In this document: positions 54,250 through 63,607 of the stretch, in pieces | How positions within the stretch are numbered: the first letter of the stretch is position 1 | How the letters are laid out: every line of letters begins with the position of its first letter | DNA from: JAWHTC01 sp032586155 | GTDB taxonomy: Bacteria; Pseudomonadota; Alphaproteobacteria; Rhodobacterales; Rhodobacteraceae | DNA: 64,000 bases | NCBI RefSeq assembly: GCF_032586155.1 | Contig: NZ_JAWHTC010000005.1 | Span: 372,001-436,000, forward strand | Reading direction: 5' to 3' | Made by a program: the position numbers and the translations under genes | Notes under the pieces: model-generated | Database searches by the model: none | Told to the model about the DNA's origin: nothing | Seen by the model: only the letters and a program-made list of their open reading frames with translations

Positions 54250-54571
54250 TTGATGGGCGATGGGTTAGGGGGTGCCCCTTCTTTGCCGGGGGGAGCCGTT
54301 TATCTTGACCCGCATATGTCGGGGTGCAGGGATGGCACAGGACAAAGCGCGAAATGTGGGCAAAATGGATCAAATACCGGTTAGTTTGACCTGTGAATTT
54401 AGCACTTCGTTAGGACATGTCCGCCAAGAGTGAGCCTGCATCCGGAAAACCTGGGTGGCGTGGCAACGGGGCGATCCGGGGCTGCACTTGTCAGAACGAC
54501 TTTGGATCCGTCCGGAGAGTGGGCGGGATGTGCAACGGGTGCAAAGCGCCCAATGACCAAAGGAATATCAA
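54250..54571. other. Region of unclear content upstream of truncated fliP
   Basis: 322 bases where the fliP 5' end would be expected. Two short plus-strand frames are seen. One runs 54332-54433 (33 codons; IPVSLTCEFSTSLGHVRQ). The other runs 54417-54578 (53 codons) and has a Cys-rich pattern (CTC, then C-x2-C). Neither has a recognised family. I take the stretch as a deletion junction or replaced sequence. Confidence 0.4.
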
Positions 54572-55144
54572 ATCATAGCGATCATGGTGACCTGTTTTCC
54601 GTTCATCGTAACTGTGCTGTCGATCCTGCGTCAGGCGATCGGGTTGCAGCAGTCACCGCCAAACATGTTGATTGTGAGTTTGGCGCTGTTCCTTACATAT
54701 TACGTGATGGAGCCGGTGTTTTTGGTCGCGTGGGAACAAGGCGTGGCGCCAATGCTGGCCGAGCAGATTGGGGTCGACGAAGCGTTCCTGCGCATTGTCG
54801 AGCCCTTCCGCACCTTCATGGCATTGCGGTTGGATCCGGAGACATTTGCATCGATGGCAGCTCTGCGTCCGGATGTGACCGAGCTGACCCCGAGCCCGGA
54901 GGCGCCCCTTTCGGTTTTGGTGCCAAGTTTCCTATTGTCTGAGATAGCCCGCGCGTTTCAGATTGGGTTCCTGGTCTTTCTGCCCTTCTTGATCATCGAC
55001 CTTGTTGTGGCAGCGATCCTGATGTCGATGGGAATGATGATGGTTCCTCCGGCCATTGTGTCATTGCCATTCAAACTGTCGTTTTTCGTGATTGCCGATG
55101 GTTGGAGTCTGATCGCAAGTAACCTGGTGCGCAGCTATTTTTAG
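54572..55144 (+). pseudogene. fliP: FliP flagellar export-gate protein, 5'-truncated
   Basis: The frame from about 54572 reads IAIMVTCFPFIVTVLSILRQ, then QQSPPNMLIVSLALFLTYYV, AFQIGFLVFLPFLIIDLVV and the end LIASNLVRSYF. It lacks the first about 60-70 residues (signal peptide and first membrane segment), because an in-frame TGA lies at 54554-54556 and no hydrophobic region precedes it. The usual length is about 245 residues; ATG 54584 would give 186. FliP is an essential gate component, so this copy is probably inactive. Confidence 0.72.
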
Positions 55145-55148
55145 CGGG

Positions 55149-57200
55149 CTATCGTCGACCCTCGCGCAGCCAAGCGCCAACTAAAAGACCTGCCGACAAG
55201 AAAAGGGCCAGCCATTCAGGAAGAAGGGCCGTTTGTGAAATGCCGGTGGTTTCGAACGCGCCACGTGGGGTAAGGCCAAGCCAACCCCGACCGGAGGCAG
55301 GGCGTCCGGCGCGCACATGGCGAAGCGTTGGGATGCCGTCATGCAATGACGCCGTGCCTCCGCGCGATGGGGCAATCACCGGCGCAAGGACCGCATCTGA
55401 GGCCACGGTTTCCACAAACTCGCGCGGGGCCGCGGGCCCAAGGCCAATCACAGCCTGTTTGTCGTCATTGGCAAGCCGGTAGAGGCCGATTTCCGCGCCG
55501 TCGTACAGTACCTCAAATTGACCGGGTTCGACCTCCTTAAGTGGCAGCTCAGCGGTTTCGCCCGAAGGCGTGGTGACAGTTACATTGCCAACCTCTTGCG
55601 ACAGGCTTCGACGGATGATGCGCAGGGTCTGGCCGGTTGGTTCGGCCCAGAGCGCCTCTTCCTCGAGCTCGGGTTCCTTCATCATCCAGTGAGCCAGTCT
55701 GCGCAGCAGTTCGAGTTGTGGACCGCCACCCTCGTAGCCGCGGCTCCAAAGCCAGGCGTGATCCGAGGCCAGTAGCGCCACGCGACCCTCGCCGACCCGG
55801 TTCAACACCAGAAGAGGTGTGCCCTCATGGCCGGACATCACCACATCACCAGTGTCAGGCGTGACCTCGATCTGGCGCATCCAGCGGCCCCAGTCCGCGT
55901 CCTCTTCATTCGAGCGCAGACCGGCAGTGACCGGGTGGCGTTCGCCCAAGTCGGTGACGGTTGGAAGGAAGCCCTGTTCGATCACCCGGGCGGTGGGATT
56001 GGCCGGGATGATGTCGCCCAGCGGTGTGCGATATAGGCTGTCGGCAGAGGCGAAATCTGGACCGGCGGCAATCAGGATGGCGCCGCCCGTCTCGGCATAA
56101 GCCTTGACGTTGTCGAGATAAAGCGACGGCAGGATGCCGCGCCGCTTGTAACGGTCAAAAACAATCAGGTCGAAATCGTTGACCTTTTCCAGGAACAGTT
56201 CGCGGGTAGGGAAAGCAATGAGCGACAGTTCACTGACCGGGACACCGTCCTGTTTCTCAGGCGGGCGCAGAATGGTGAAATGCACGAGGTCGACGGAACT
56301 GTCGGATTTCAGCAGGTTGCGCCATGTGCGCCCGCCCGGGTGCGGTTCGCCCGAGACCAGCAGAACCCGCAACCGGTCGCGCACGCCGTTGATCTGAACC
56401 AGCGCGGTGTTATTGCGGGTGGTCAGTTCTCCATCGGCTTCCGGCACGCTGAATTGCAGGATGTTGCGCCCGCCATGGGGCAGGGTCACGGGCAGCTCTA
56501 CCGGTTTGCCGACCGGGATGTGGAACATCATCGGTTCAGCGCCGTCGACAGCGATTTCGAGTGGAGTCTGATCAAGGCCTTCGGGTACGTTGCCCTGATC
56601 ATCGATCCGAAGGGTGAGTACAAACTCCTCGCCCAGAATGGCATACGAGGGCGCGTTTTCGACGATCAGCCGGCGGTCCCAATCGCTGGGCTTACCGGTC
56701 ATCAGAAGGTGCAGGGGCGCAGGCAGCTCGGGCGCGTTTTCGATGTCATGCACGCGCCCGTCCGAGATCAGGAACAGGCCGGAGATGCGCCCACGCGGCT
56801 CGTTCGCAAGCGCGTCTGAGAGGGCCGTCATGGCGCGGGTGCCGGTATCACCGGCGCCATCGGGCAGGTCGATGCGGCGCAGTTCGGTATCGGGCAGGTC
56901 GGTTATTCGGGTGGCGAGGTTGGCCGCTGCCTGTTCAGTAGTGGCGCTGCGGTCGGCCAGACCTTGGCTGGCGCTTTGATCGACGATCATGATGGCGATA
57001 TCGGGCAGGGTCGCGCGGTCTTCGCGTTGCCAGACTGGACCGGATAGTGTCAACAGGATCACGAGGGCCGCTAGCCCGCGCAGCGCCCAGCCGGAGAGGC
57101 CGCGCCAGAAGGCGAACGCCGTGCCGAGCAGGGCTAACGCAATCAGGGCGCCAAGTACGGGTGAGGGCAGAAGGGGATCGAACAGGAGTGTCGAACTCAT
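55149..57200 (-). CDS. Membrane protein with glutamine-amidotransferase-like/VWA-type domain (MoxR operon)
   Basis: A 683-residue protein. Two N-terminal hydrophobic segments (LGALIALALLGTAFAF, LRGLAALVILLTLSG) precede a VWA-like region beginning PDIAIMIVDQSASQG, with its DxSxS-type site. An extended region follows, with a class I amidotransferase-like segment (VLLVSGEPHPGGRTW, then LIVFDRYKRRGILP). A final hydrophobic tail is LLPEWLALFLSAGLLVGAW. It is the last of a four-gene operon: moxR, DUF58, DUF4159, this gene. Function is unknown. Confidence 0.78.
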   Translation of the reverse strand: MSSTLLFDPLLPSPVLGALIALALLGTAFAFWRGLSGWALRGLAALVILLTLSGPVWQREDRATLPDIAIMIVDQSASQGLADRSATTEQAAANLATRITDLPDTELRRIDLPDGAGDTGTRAMTALSDALANEPRGRISGLFLISDGRVHDIENAPELPAPLHLLMTGKPSDWDRRLIVENAPSYAILGEEFVLTLRIDDQGNVPEGLDQTPLEIAVDGAEPMMFHIPVGKPVELPVTLPHGGRNILQFSVPEADGELTTRNNTALVQINGVRDRLRVLLVSGEPHPGGRTWRNLLKSDSSVDLVHFTILRPPEKQDGVPVSELSLIAFPTRELFLEKVNDFDLIVFDRYKRRGILPSLYLDNVKAYAETGGAILIAAGPDFASADSLYRTPLGDIIPANPTARVIEQGFLPTVTDLGERHPVTAGLRSNEEDADWGRWMRQIEVTPDTGDVVMSGHEGTPLLVLNRVGEGRVALLASDHAWLWSRGYEGGGPQLELLRRLAHWMMKEPELEEEALWAEPTGQTLRIIRRSLSQEVGNVTVTTPSGETAELPLKEVEPGQFEVLYDGAEIGLYRLANDDKQAVIGLGPAAPREFVETVASDAVLAPVIAPSRGGTASLHDGIPTLRHVRAGRPASGRGWLGLTPRGAFETTGISQTALLPEWLALFLSAGLLVGAWLREGRR

Positions 57201-59953
57201 TGCCCCAGCCTTTCCAGTAGGGCTGGCACGTGGACCTGGTCGGATTTGTAGTTGCCGGTCAGTACATGCATCACGAGGTTCACGCCGAAACGGTAGGCCA
57301 GCTCGCGCTGGCGTTCTCCACCCAAACCGCGACCGACCGGGAAAATGGGCTGCCCGCGCCGGTCCATGGCCCAGGCTGCGGCCCAGTCATTGCCGCCAAT
57401 GATCACCGGAGTGACGTTGTCGTTGAGATTGCGGAAGGGCATGCCTTCGATCTTCTCGGCGTCCGGTGGGGCCGCCTCGACCCAGACATCGCGACCTGAG
57501 TGGCGACCGGGAAATTCCCGAAGCAGGTAGAAGGTGCGGGTCAACACGTGGTCGCCGGGCACAGGTTCGAGCGCAGGAATATCGAGCGGCGCGGCCAGTT
57601 GTTGCAGTTTGCGACCATTTGGGCTGGAGGCGCCGAAACCGGCTATATCGCCATCGCGGGTGTCAAACAGGATCATGCCGCCGCCGCGCAGGTAGCGGTT
57701 GAGTTTGTCGTAGGCCGCTTCGGATGGGCGTTGTTGATCCAGAGTGATGGGCCAGTAGAGAAGCGGGAAAAATGCCAGCTCGTCGGTCTCAAGATTGATG
57801 CTCATCGGTTCAGATGGTTCGACCGAGGTGCGGAAGAACAGCGTTTCCGACAGGCCGAAGAGCCCGGCACGGGCAGTGTCGTCGATTAGTTTGTTGCCGG
57901 TCAGGACATGGGCCAGCGTTACCTCGGCGGTGGCGTCGACGGCGCGGACATCATTGGTTTGGCCGTCGGTCGGGAGCATGAGTAAGGTGATGAGACAACC
58001 TGCTGCCGAGGCGGCGCGAGGGGCGGTCAGGCGGCCTGTCAGCACCAGGGAGGCCAGAATATCAAGCGTAATCAACCCAAGCGCCAAGGCCAGGAGCCAG
58101 CCGCCAAGCTGTGTCTCTTTTGCCGTAGTGAACCCGATTTGCGGGATGCGTGTAGGCCATACTGCCGTCGTGAGTGCATCACCCGGGCGCAAGGTGTTGC
58201 GAGCGATCTGGCGATCATCACTAGCATAAAGACCCGGCAGAAGCGTCGGGCCAAGCGGAGCCTGCGACAGTTCTTCACCTGAGACGCCGGGCAGATCATC
58301 GCCTTGTACCAGTGTGCCGAAGCCGTCGAGAATGCGCAGGGGCTGCCAGACAGTGCCGGCCATTTCCTCGATCGACGGGGTGGTGATGGCGGTGGCAACC
58401 GAGAGCCGTTCCAGCATCGACATGTAGAGCCCCGAAAGGGGCAGGGATGACCATTCGGCATTTGCGGTGACGTGGAACAGGACGACTTGACCAAGGCCAA
58501 TCCGCTTGCGGGTCACCATCGGGGTGCCGTCTGACAGCGTTGCGATTACGCGAGAGGCCAGAGTCGGGTCGGGTTGGGCCATGACCTGCGCCGTGACTCG
58601 CACGTCGACGGGTACGGGCAAGCCGAAGAAGGGGGAGTCTTTGTCGAAAGGGGCAAGGGATTTCGGAGCGCCCCAACTCATTGCGCCGCCGACACTGCGG
58701 CCTCCGACACGCAGGCGGACCGGCATCAGCGGGTGTTCGTCGCGACGGCTGATTTCGCTGGCGGCAAGGCGGGGACCGGCAAAGCGTAGCAGCAGGCCGC
58801 CCTTGTCGATCCATTCGCTAAGTGCTTTTTCCTCGGTGGGCGATAGTGTGGCGATATCGGCCAACACGACGGCATCCGGGTTGGCAGGCAGCACTTCTTC
58901 GATTTGCCCCTCGAGCAAGTCGGCATTGGGCGCCAGTGCCTGACGCAGGTAGTGCAGTGGCGACAGAAGTTCGAGCCCCTCGCGGTTTTCACGGCCCGAG
59001 ATCAGGGCGACCTCACGGCGGCGCAGGCTGTCATCGGTAAGCGCTACGGCACCGGCGCTGTCGTGGCCCTTGATCGTGGCGCTGGTCAACCGGCCGCGCA
59101 GCTCGGCCTGAAGGGTCAGATTGCCTTCGATGGCATCGGCACCAGAGGGGAAGGTGAGGGGCAGCTCGGCCAGAACGCGGATCGTGCCCGTTGGGTCGCG
59201 GCCATGGGCCTGCACGGTGATGTCCTGTGGTGTCGCGGTCTGATCACGGCGGACGGTGATCTGAACTGTGCCATCGGCAAAGCGCATGGGCTCGAGAGCC
59301 ACAACCGGGGTCAGGGCTTGAACGACCGAGACGGCTCCATGGGATTCGAGGGATCGCAGCAGGGTGTCGCGGCCCTCATGTGCAAGCCCGTCGGACATCC
59401 ACAGGGTCTCGAAACGGTTGTCGGTGGGCAGCATTCCGGCAAAGCCCTGCATCATCGCATCTGTCGGGGTCCAGGCTGCAGGGTTCAGCCCGGCAAGGCG
59501 TTTGCGCCAGTCGGCGGCGGATTGAAATTGCGGCACCTCGGGTTGGGTTAGTCGGGACAACGCAACTGGGCGGGCATTGCGCCCGGCCTCGGCCAGGATG
59601 CTGTCGAGCATGGCAAGCCTGTCGTCCCAGTTGCGGGCACTGGCCCAGCTGGCATCCATGACGATCAACAGCGGGTCAGTTGAAGGAGCACGGCGCTCGG
59701 CCGGGTTCAGCACAGGCCCGGCAAGCCCGATGATCAGCGCGGCAACAGCCAACATGCGCAACAGGAGCAGCCACCAAGGGGTGCGATCCGAGATGCTGTC
59801 ATCATCGCGCAGGCCCAGAAGCAAAACCACCGCCGGGAAGATGCGTTTGATCGGGGCCGGGGGGATGGCACGCAGAAGCAACCAAAGAAGTGGCAGTGCG
59901 ATCAGGACGCCCAGCAACCATGGGGTGGTGAATGCAATGGGTCCCAGCGTCAT
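57197..59953 (-). CDS. DUF4159 domain protein with BatA-type N-terminus
   Basis: A 918-residue membrane protein. The N-terminal BatA-like helices (PWLLGVLIALPLLWLLL, LLLLRMLAVAALIIGLAGPVL) precede a VWA-like central part (DPLLIVMDASWASARNWDDR). Two more hydrophobic segments lie near 650-690, and a C-terminal DUF4159 domain (about 720-918) contains LFFRTSVEPSEPM and MILFDTRDGDIAG. ATG 59953 overlaps the DUF58 stop (ATGA). It works with the MoxR ATPase, presumably in envelope protein maturation. Confidence 0.88.
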   Translation of the reverse strand: MTLGPIAFTTPWLLGVLIALPLLWLLLRAIPPAPIKRIFPAVVLLLGLRDDDSISDRTPWWLLLLRMLAVAALIIGLAGPVLNPAERRAPSTDPLLIVMDASWASARNWDDRLAMLDSILAEAGRNARPVALSRLTQPEVPQFQSAADWRKRLAGLNPAAWTPTDAMMQGFAGMLPTDNRFETLWMSDGLAHEGRDTLLRSLESHGAVSVVQALTPVVALEPMRFADGTVQITVRRDQTATPQDITVQAHGRDPTGTIRVLAELPLTFPSGADAIEGNLTLQAELRGRLTSATIKGHDSAGAVALTDDSLRRREVALISGRENREGLELLSPLHYLRQALAPNADLLEGQIEEVLPANPDAVVLADIATLSPTEEKALSEWIDKGGLLLRFAGPRLAASEISRRDEHPLMPVRLRVGGRSVGGAMSWGAPKSLAPFDKDSPFFGLPVPVDVRVTAQVMAQPDPTLASRVIATLSDGTPMVTRKRIGLGQVVLFHVTANAEWSSLPLSGLYMSMLERLSVATAITTPSIEEMAGTVWQPLRILDGFGTLVQGDDLPGVSGEELSQAPLGPTLLPGLYASDDRQIARNTLRPGDALTTAVWPTRIPQIGFTTAKETQLGGWLLALALGLITLDILASLVLTGRLTAPRAASAAGCLITLLMLPTDGQTNDVRAVDATAEVTLAHVLTGNKLIDDTARAGLFGLSETLFFRTSVEPSEPMSINLETDELAFFPLLYWPITLDQQRPSEAAYDKLNRYLRGGGMILFDTRDGDIAGFGASSPNGRKLQQLAAPLDIPALEPVPGDHVLTRTFYLLREFPGRHSGRDVWVEAAPPDAEKIEGMPFRNLNDNVTPVIIGGNDWAAAWAMDRRGQPIFPVGRGLGGERQRELAYRFGVNLVMHVLTGNYKSDQVHVPALLERLGQ

Positions 59954-60828
59954 CCGGCATCTCCGTCTAGAGCGCGATAAAGCCAGAGCAGCGCCGATTG
60001 GGCGCTGTCGCCAGTGTGGTGGCAATGGTATCGCCAGCCGGTAGCGCGGGCCAGATTGGTCAGGGTATCTTTGCGGGCGGCCAACCGGTCAAGATAACGG
60101 TTGCGCAGGTCCCCGGCCTTGAGTGTTTCGTGGGCGAGCGTGCCGCCGACGCTGTGGAAAATGGTGCGACCTTGATAAGGAAAAGCCTCTTCACCCGGGT
60201 CGAGAATTTGAAAAAGGACGCCGGTGATGCCGCGATCTGCGGCCTTGGTCAGGGCAGCGGTGACGCCATCGATGTGGCCGAGAAAGTCCGAGACAAACAG
60301 TGCGCGGGCATGGGGCAGAAGGCCGCGCGAATCTGGGATTGCGTAATCGTCGGGGTGGTCACTCGAAAGTGCGGTTGCAAGACGATCGATCTGGACCTCG
60401 CCTCGGCGGGGCGGCAGGGTATCTCCAGTCAGGCCAACGCGCTCTCCGCCTCGGATAAGAAGGATCGCTAGTGACAGGGCCAAAATCCTTGCACGGTCGG
60501 CCTTCTCGGGGGTATCCGATGCGCTGGAAAACCGCATCGAGGCGGCCTGATCGACCCAGATTTGAACGCTTTGAGCGATTTGCCATTCCTTCTGGCGAAC
60601 GAATTGCGCGTCCGAGCGGGCCGAGCGCCGCCAATCCACCATGCGGCGCGAATCTCCGGGTTGCATCGGACGGTATTGCCAGAAGTCATCGCCTAGCCCT
60701 GCGCGCCGCCGACCGTGTTCACCCAACAGGACGGCACCGGCCAGTTGTTCGGCCCGGGCCAGAAGCGGCGGGAAATGCGCGGCCTTGGCCTCGGCCCTTG
60801 CTCGCAACGCAGAGGGGGTTGTTTTCAC
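59950..60828 (-). CDS. DUF58 domain protein
   Basis: A 292-residue VWA-like protein. The DUF58 signature is FWQYRPMQPGDSRRMVDWRRSARSD. It is followed by the metal-site-like QSVQIWVDQAASMRFSS. The genes on both sides overlap it by four bases. DUF58 proteins are the regular partners of MoxR ATPases. Confidence 0.92.
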   Translation of the reverse strand: MKTTPSALRARAEAKAAHFPPLLARAEQLAGAVLLGEHGRRRAGLGDDFWQYRPMQPGDSRRMVDWRRSARSDAQFVRQKEWQIAQSVQIWVDQAASMRFSSASDTPEKADRARILALSLAILLIRGGERVGLTGDTLPPRRGEVQIDRLATALSSDHPDDYAIPDSRGLLPHARALFVSDFLGHIDGVTAALTKAADRGITGVLFQILDPGEEAFPYQGRTIFHSVGGTLAHETLKAGDLRNRYLDRLAARKDTLTNLARATGWRYHCHHTGDSAQSALLWLYRALDGDAG

Positions 60829-61832
60829 GCGGCGGCCTCCTGGTGCAGGATGGCAGCGGTTGTGGTGTCGATCAGATGGGACAGGTTTTCACCGCGCGCG
60901 CGGGCTGCAAAGTTGAGCGCCATGCGGTGGGAAAGCACCGGTTTTGACATGGCGATCACGTCATCGGTATCAGGCGCAAGGCGGCCCTGCAGCATTGCGC
61001 GTGCCCGCACGGTGAGCATTAGCGCCTGCGCTGCACGTGGGCCGGGGCCCCAGGCGACCAGTTCGCGGATGGCTTCGCTGGCATTTGGGCTTTCGGGGCG
61101 GAAGGCGCGTACCAGGTCGAGGATCTGCTCGATCACCGCGTCACCCACCGGCATGCGGCGGAGCAGAGTTTGCGCCGCAACTAACTCGGCGGGGGTAAAC
61201 ACGTTGCGGGCCTTGTTCTCGGCCACGCCGGTGGTGGAAATCAGGATTTCTTTTTCGGTGGCGCGATCGGGGTAATCGACATCAATCCGCACGAGGAATC
61301 GGTCAAGCTGGGCTTCGGGCAGGGGGTAAGTGCCTTCCTGCTCGATCGGGTTTTGGGTGGCAAGCACATGGAAGGGCGCATCAAGGGGGCGGTCCTGCCC
61401 AGCAACGGTGACTTGGCGTTCCTGCATCGCCTGCAGCAGCGCCGATTGCGTGCGCGGGCTGGCTCGGTTGATTTCGTCCGCCATTAGCAGCTGACAGAAG
61501 ACCGGGCCGGGAATGAACTTGAAGGTGCGGCTGCCATCGCTGCCGGTTTCCAGCACCTCGGAGCCGAGAATGTCAGCAGGCATCAGGTCAGGCGTGAATT
61601 GAACACGGTTGGCATCAAGCCCCATAACCGTGGACAGGGTTTCAACTAGGCGCGTCTTGCCTAAGCCGGGCAGGCCGATCAAAAGGGCATGACCGCCGCA
61701 AAGAAGGGCGGACAGTGCCAGGTCGACCACCGTTTCCTGACCAACAAAACGCCTAGTGATCGAGGCCTTGGCCTGCGCCAGTTTGGCTTCCAGCTCTTCG
61801 ATTTCGGCCACGAGATCGGTGCTGTCGGTCAT
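60825..61832 (-). CDS. MoxR-family AAA+ ATPase
   Basis: A 335-residue ATPase. Walker A is GLPGLGKTRLVETL, Walker B LLMADEINRASPRTQSALLQ, and later come VLATQNPIEQEGTYPLPEAQLDRF and the sensor 2 region. MoxR proteins act as chaperones inserting cofactors or assembling VWA-containing partners, here the DUF58 and DUF4159 proteins downstream. ATG 61832 follows AAGGAGCATTGCC. It heads the operon and is divergent from the DUF1285 gene. Confidence 0.95.
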   Translation of the reverse strand: MTDSTDLVAEIEELEAKLAQAKASITRRFVGQETVVDLALSALLCGGHALLIGLPGLGKTRLVETLSTVMGLDANRVQFTPDLMPADILGSEVLETGSDGSRTFKFIPGPVFCQLLMADEINRASPRTQSALLQAMQERQVTVAGQDRPLDAPFHVLATQNPIEQEGTYPLPEAQLDRFLVRIDVDYPDRATEKEILISTTGVAENKARNVFTPAELVAAQTLLRRMPVGDAVIEQILDLVRAFRPESPNASEAIRELVAWGPGPRAAQALMLTVRARAMLQGRLAPDTDDVIAMSKPVLSHRMALNFAARARGENLSHLIDTTTAAILHQEAAA

Positions 61833-61889
61833 GGCAATGCTCCTTGAGTTGCGTTACGCCTTGGCCCAAGTGTAGCGTTATGGACGGGA

Positions 61890-62498
61890 ATGGCAAAAGC
61901 AATGAGCGGACAAATGAACGTGAAGTCCTCGGCTGAAGGAATCGCCGCCGCGGCCAAGGCAGTATCTAAAGGTAAGGGCCTGCCGCCGGTGCATCTTTGG
62001 GACCCCGAATACTGCGGGGCGTTGGATATGCGGATCGCCCGCGATGGCACTTGGTTTTACCTTGGAACGCCGATAGGACGACCGGAATTGGTGCGGTTGT
62101 TTTCAACGATTTTGCGCAAAGATGGGGATGAGTATTTCCTTGTGACGCCGGTGGAGAAAGTTGGCATCACGGTGGACGACGTGCCTTTTGTGGCGGTGGA
62201 TTTCGATGTGGAAGGCGAGGTGGAGAACCAAGTCTTGAGCTTTCACACCAATGTGGGCGATGTGACAGTTGCCGGGCCGGAGGCACCGATTCGCGTGGTG
62301 CGCGATGCGGAAACTGGCGAACCATCGCCCTACGTGCTGGTACGTGACCGGTTGGAAGCACTGATCGATCGCAAGAGTTTCTATCGACTGGTCGATATCG
62401 GGGCGCATGCTCAACACGACGGTCAAAGCTGGTTCGGGCTTTGGTCGAGCGGGGAGTTTTTTCCAATCATCCCGTCCGGCGAATTGGTCGACGGCTGA
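61890..62498 (+). CDS. DUF1285 domain protein
   Basis: A 202-residue cytosolic protein. It carries the DUF1285 features PPVHLWDPEYCGALDMRI, DGTWFYLGTPIGRPELVRLFSTIL and EDGDEYFLVTPVEKVGI-like strands. ATG 61890 is used; ATG 61902 has better spacing to GGACGGGA. It is divergent from the MoxR gene and commonly found with it in relatives. Its role is unknown. Confidence 0.88.
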   Translation: MAKAMSGQMNVKSSAEGIAAAAKAVSKGKGLPPVHLWDPEYCGALDMRIARDGTWFYLGTPIGRPELVRLFSTILRKDGDEYFLVTPVEKVGITVDDVPFVAVDFDVEGEVENQVLSFHTNVGDVTVAGPEAPIRVVRDAETGEPSPYVLVRDRLEALIDRKSFYRLVDIGAHAQHDGQSWFGLWSSGEFFPIIPSGELVDG

Positions 62499-62500
62499 CC

Positions 62501-63607
62501 TTAGTGCACGACGAAATCCGCGTGTAGTGCGCCTGCAGCCTTGATGCTTTTTAGGATGTCGATCATATCGCGTGGTGCAACGCCCAGCGCGTTGAGCCCT
62601 GCAATCACTTCGGAGAGCGTGGTGCCGGGATGGACCTCGGCCAGGCTGATGCCGGCGTCTTCTTCGATGGCGACCCGGGTGCGAGGAACGACAACGGTTT
62701 GACCTTCGGAAAACGGGTTGGGCTGTACGGCGACAGGGTTTTCCTGAATGCGCAGAGTCAGACCACCTTGGCTGACGGCCACGCGGGAAATGCGCACGTC
62801 CTCGCCCATCACGATGGTGCCGGAGCGTTGGTCGACCACGACGCGGGCCTTGCGTTCGGGTTGCACCAGGATGTTCTCGATCCGGCCCAGCGCGTGGGCG
62901 GGGGAACGCATGCGGGTGCCTGCGATATCGAGCTGTACGGTTCCGGAATCGAGCATCAAGGCAACGCGGCGGCCGAAGTCGCGGTTGATTTGCTGTTCGA
63001 TCCGCGCGGCGGTGGTGAAATCGGGTTCGCGCAGGGCCAGGCGCAGGGATTGAAGAGAGCTGAGGTCGAACTCGATCTCGCGCTCGACCCGGGCCCCGGC
63101 GGGGATGACGCCGGAGGTTGGCACGCCCTGAACCACGCCCCCAGCGTCGCCCCGGGCGGCGGCACCCCCGGCGATGATGGTACCCTGGGCCACGGCATAG
63201 ATCTGCCCGTCGGCGGCGTTGAGTGGTGTCATGATCAATGTGCCGCCCAGGAGGCTTTTGGCGTCACCGATGGCGGATACCGTTACGTCGACCTTGCTTC
63301 CGGCGCGGGAAAAGGGTGGCAACGTAGAGGTGGCAAAGACGGCGGCCACGTTCTTTGGGCGAAACTGTTCGCCGGTGATGTTTACCCCCAACCGTTCGAG
63401 GATGTTGGACATGATTTCCTCGGTAAAGGGTGCGTTGCGGATGCCGTCGCCGGTGCCGTTGAGGCCGACCACCAGACCGTAACCGACGAGGTCGTTCGAC
63501 CGGACGCCGTCGAACCCGACAAGATCCTTGATCCGCACCGAATTGGCCATGGCGGCAAATGGGGCGATCAAGGACGTGATAAGGAAGGCGGTGAAGAGTT
63601 TGGCCAT
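62501..63607 (-). CDS. flgI: Flagellar P-ring protein FlgI
   Basis: A 368-residue secreted protein that forms the P ring around the rod in the peptidoglycan. A signal peptide (MAKLFTAFLITSLIAPFAAMA) precedes the family start NSVRIKDLVGFDGVRSNDLV and GYGLVVGLNGTGDGIRN. The ending is EVIAGLNALGVAPRDMIDIL, with KSIKAAGALHADF. ATG 63607 follows GGAGTATCTGTG and overlaps the flgL stop by one base (TGATG). Confidence 0.98.
   Translation of the reverse strand: MAKLFTAFLITSLIAPFAAMANSVRIKDLVGFDGVRSNDLVGYGLVVGLNGTGDGIRNAPFTEEIMSNILERLGVNITGEQFRPKNVAAVFATSTLPPFSRAGSKVDVTVSAIGDAKSLLGGTLIMTPLNAADGQIYAVAQGTIIAGGAAARGDAGGVVQGVPTSGVIPAGARVEREIEFDLSSLQSLRLALREPDFTTAARIEQQINRDFGRRVALMLDSGTVQLDIAGTRMRSPAHALGRIENILVQPERKARVVVDQRSGTIVMGEDVRISRVAVSQGGLTLRIQENPVAVQPNPFSEGQTVVVPRTRVAIEEDAGISLAEVHPGTTLSEVIAGLNALGVAPRDMIDILKSIKAAGALHADFVVH

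Noticed and set aside
54332..54433. FliN start
   Set aside because: IPVSLTCEF loosely resembles FliN, but the frame ends after 33 codons and no further FliN sequence is seen in any frame.
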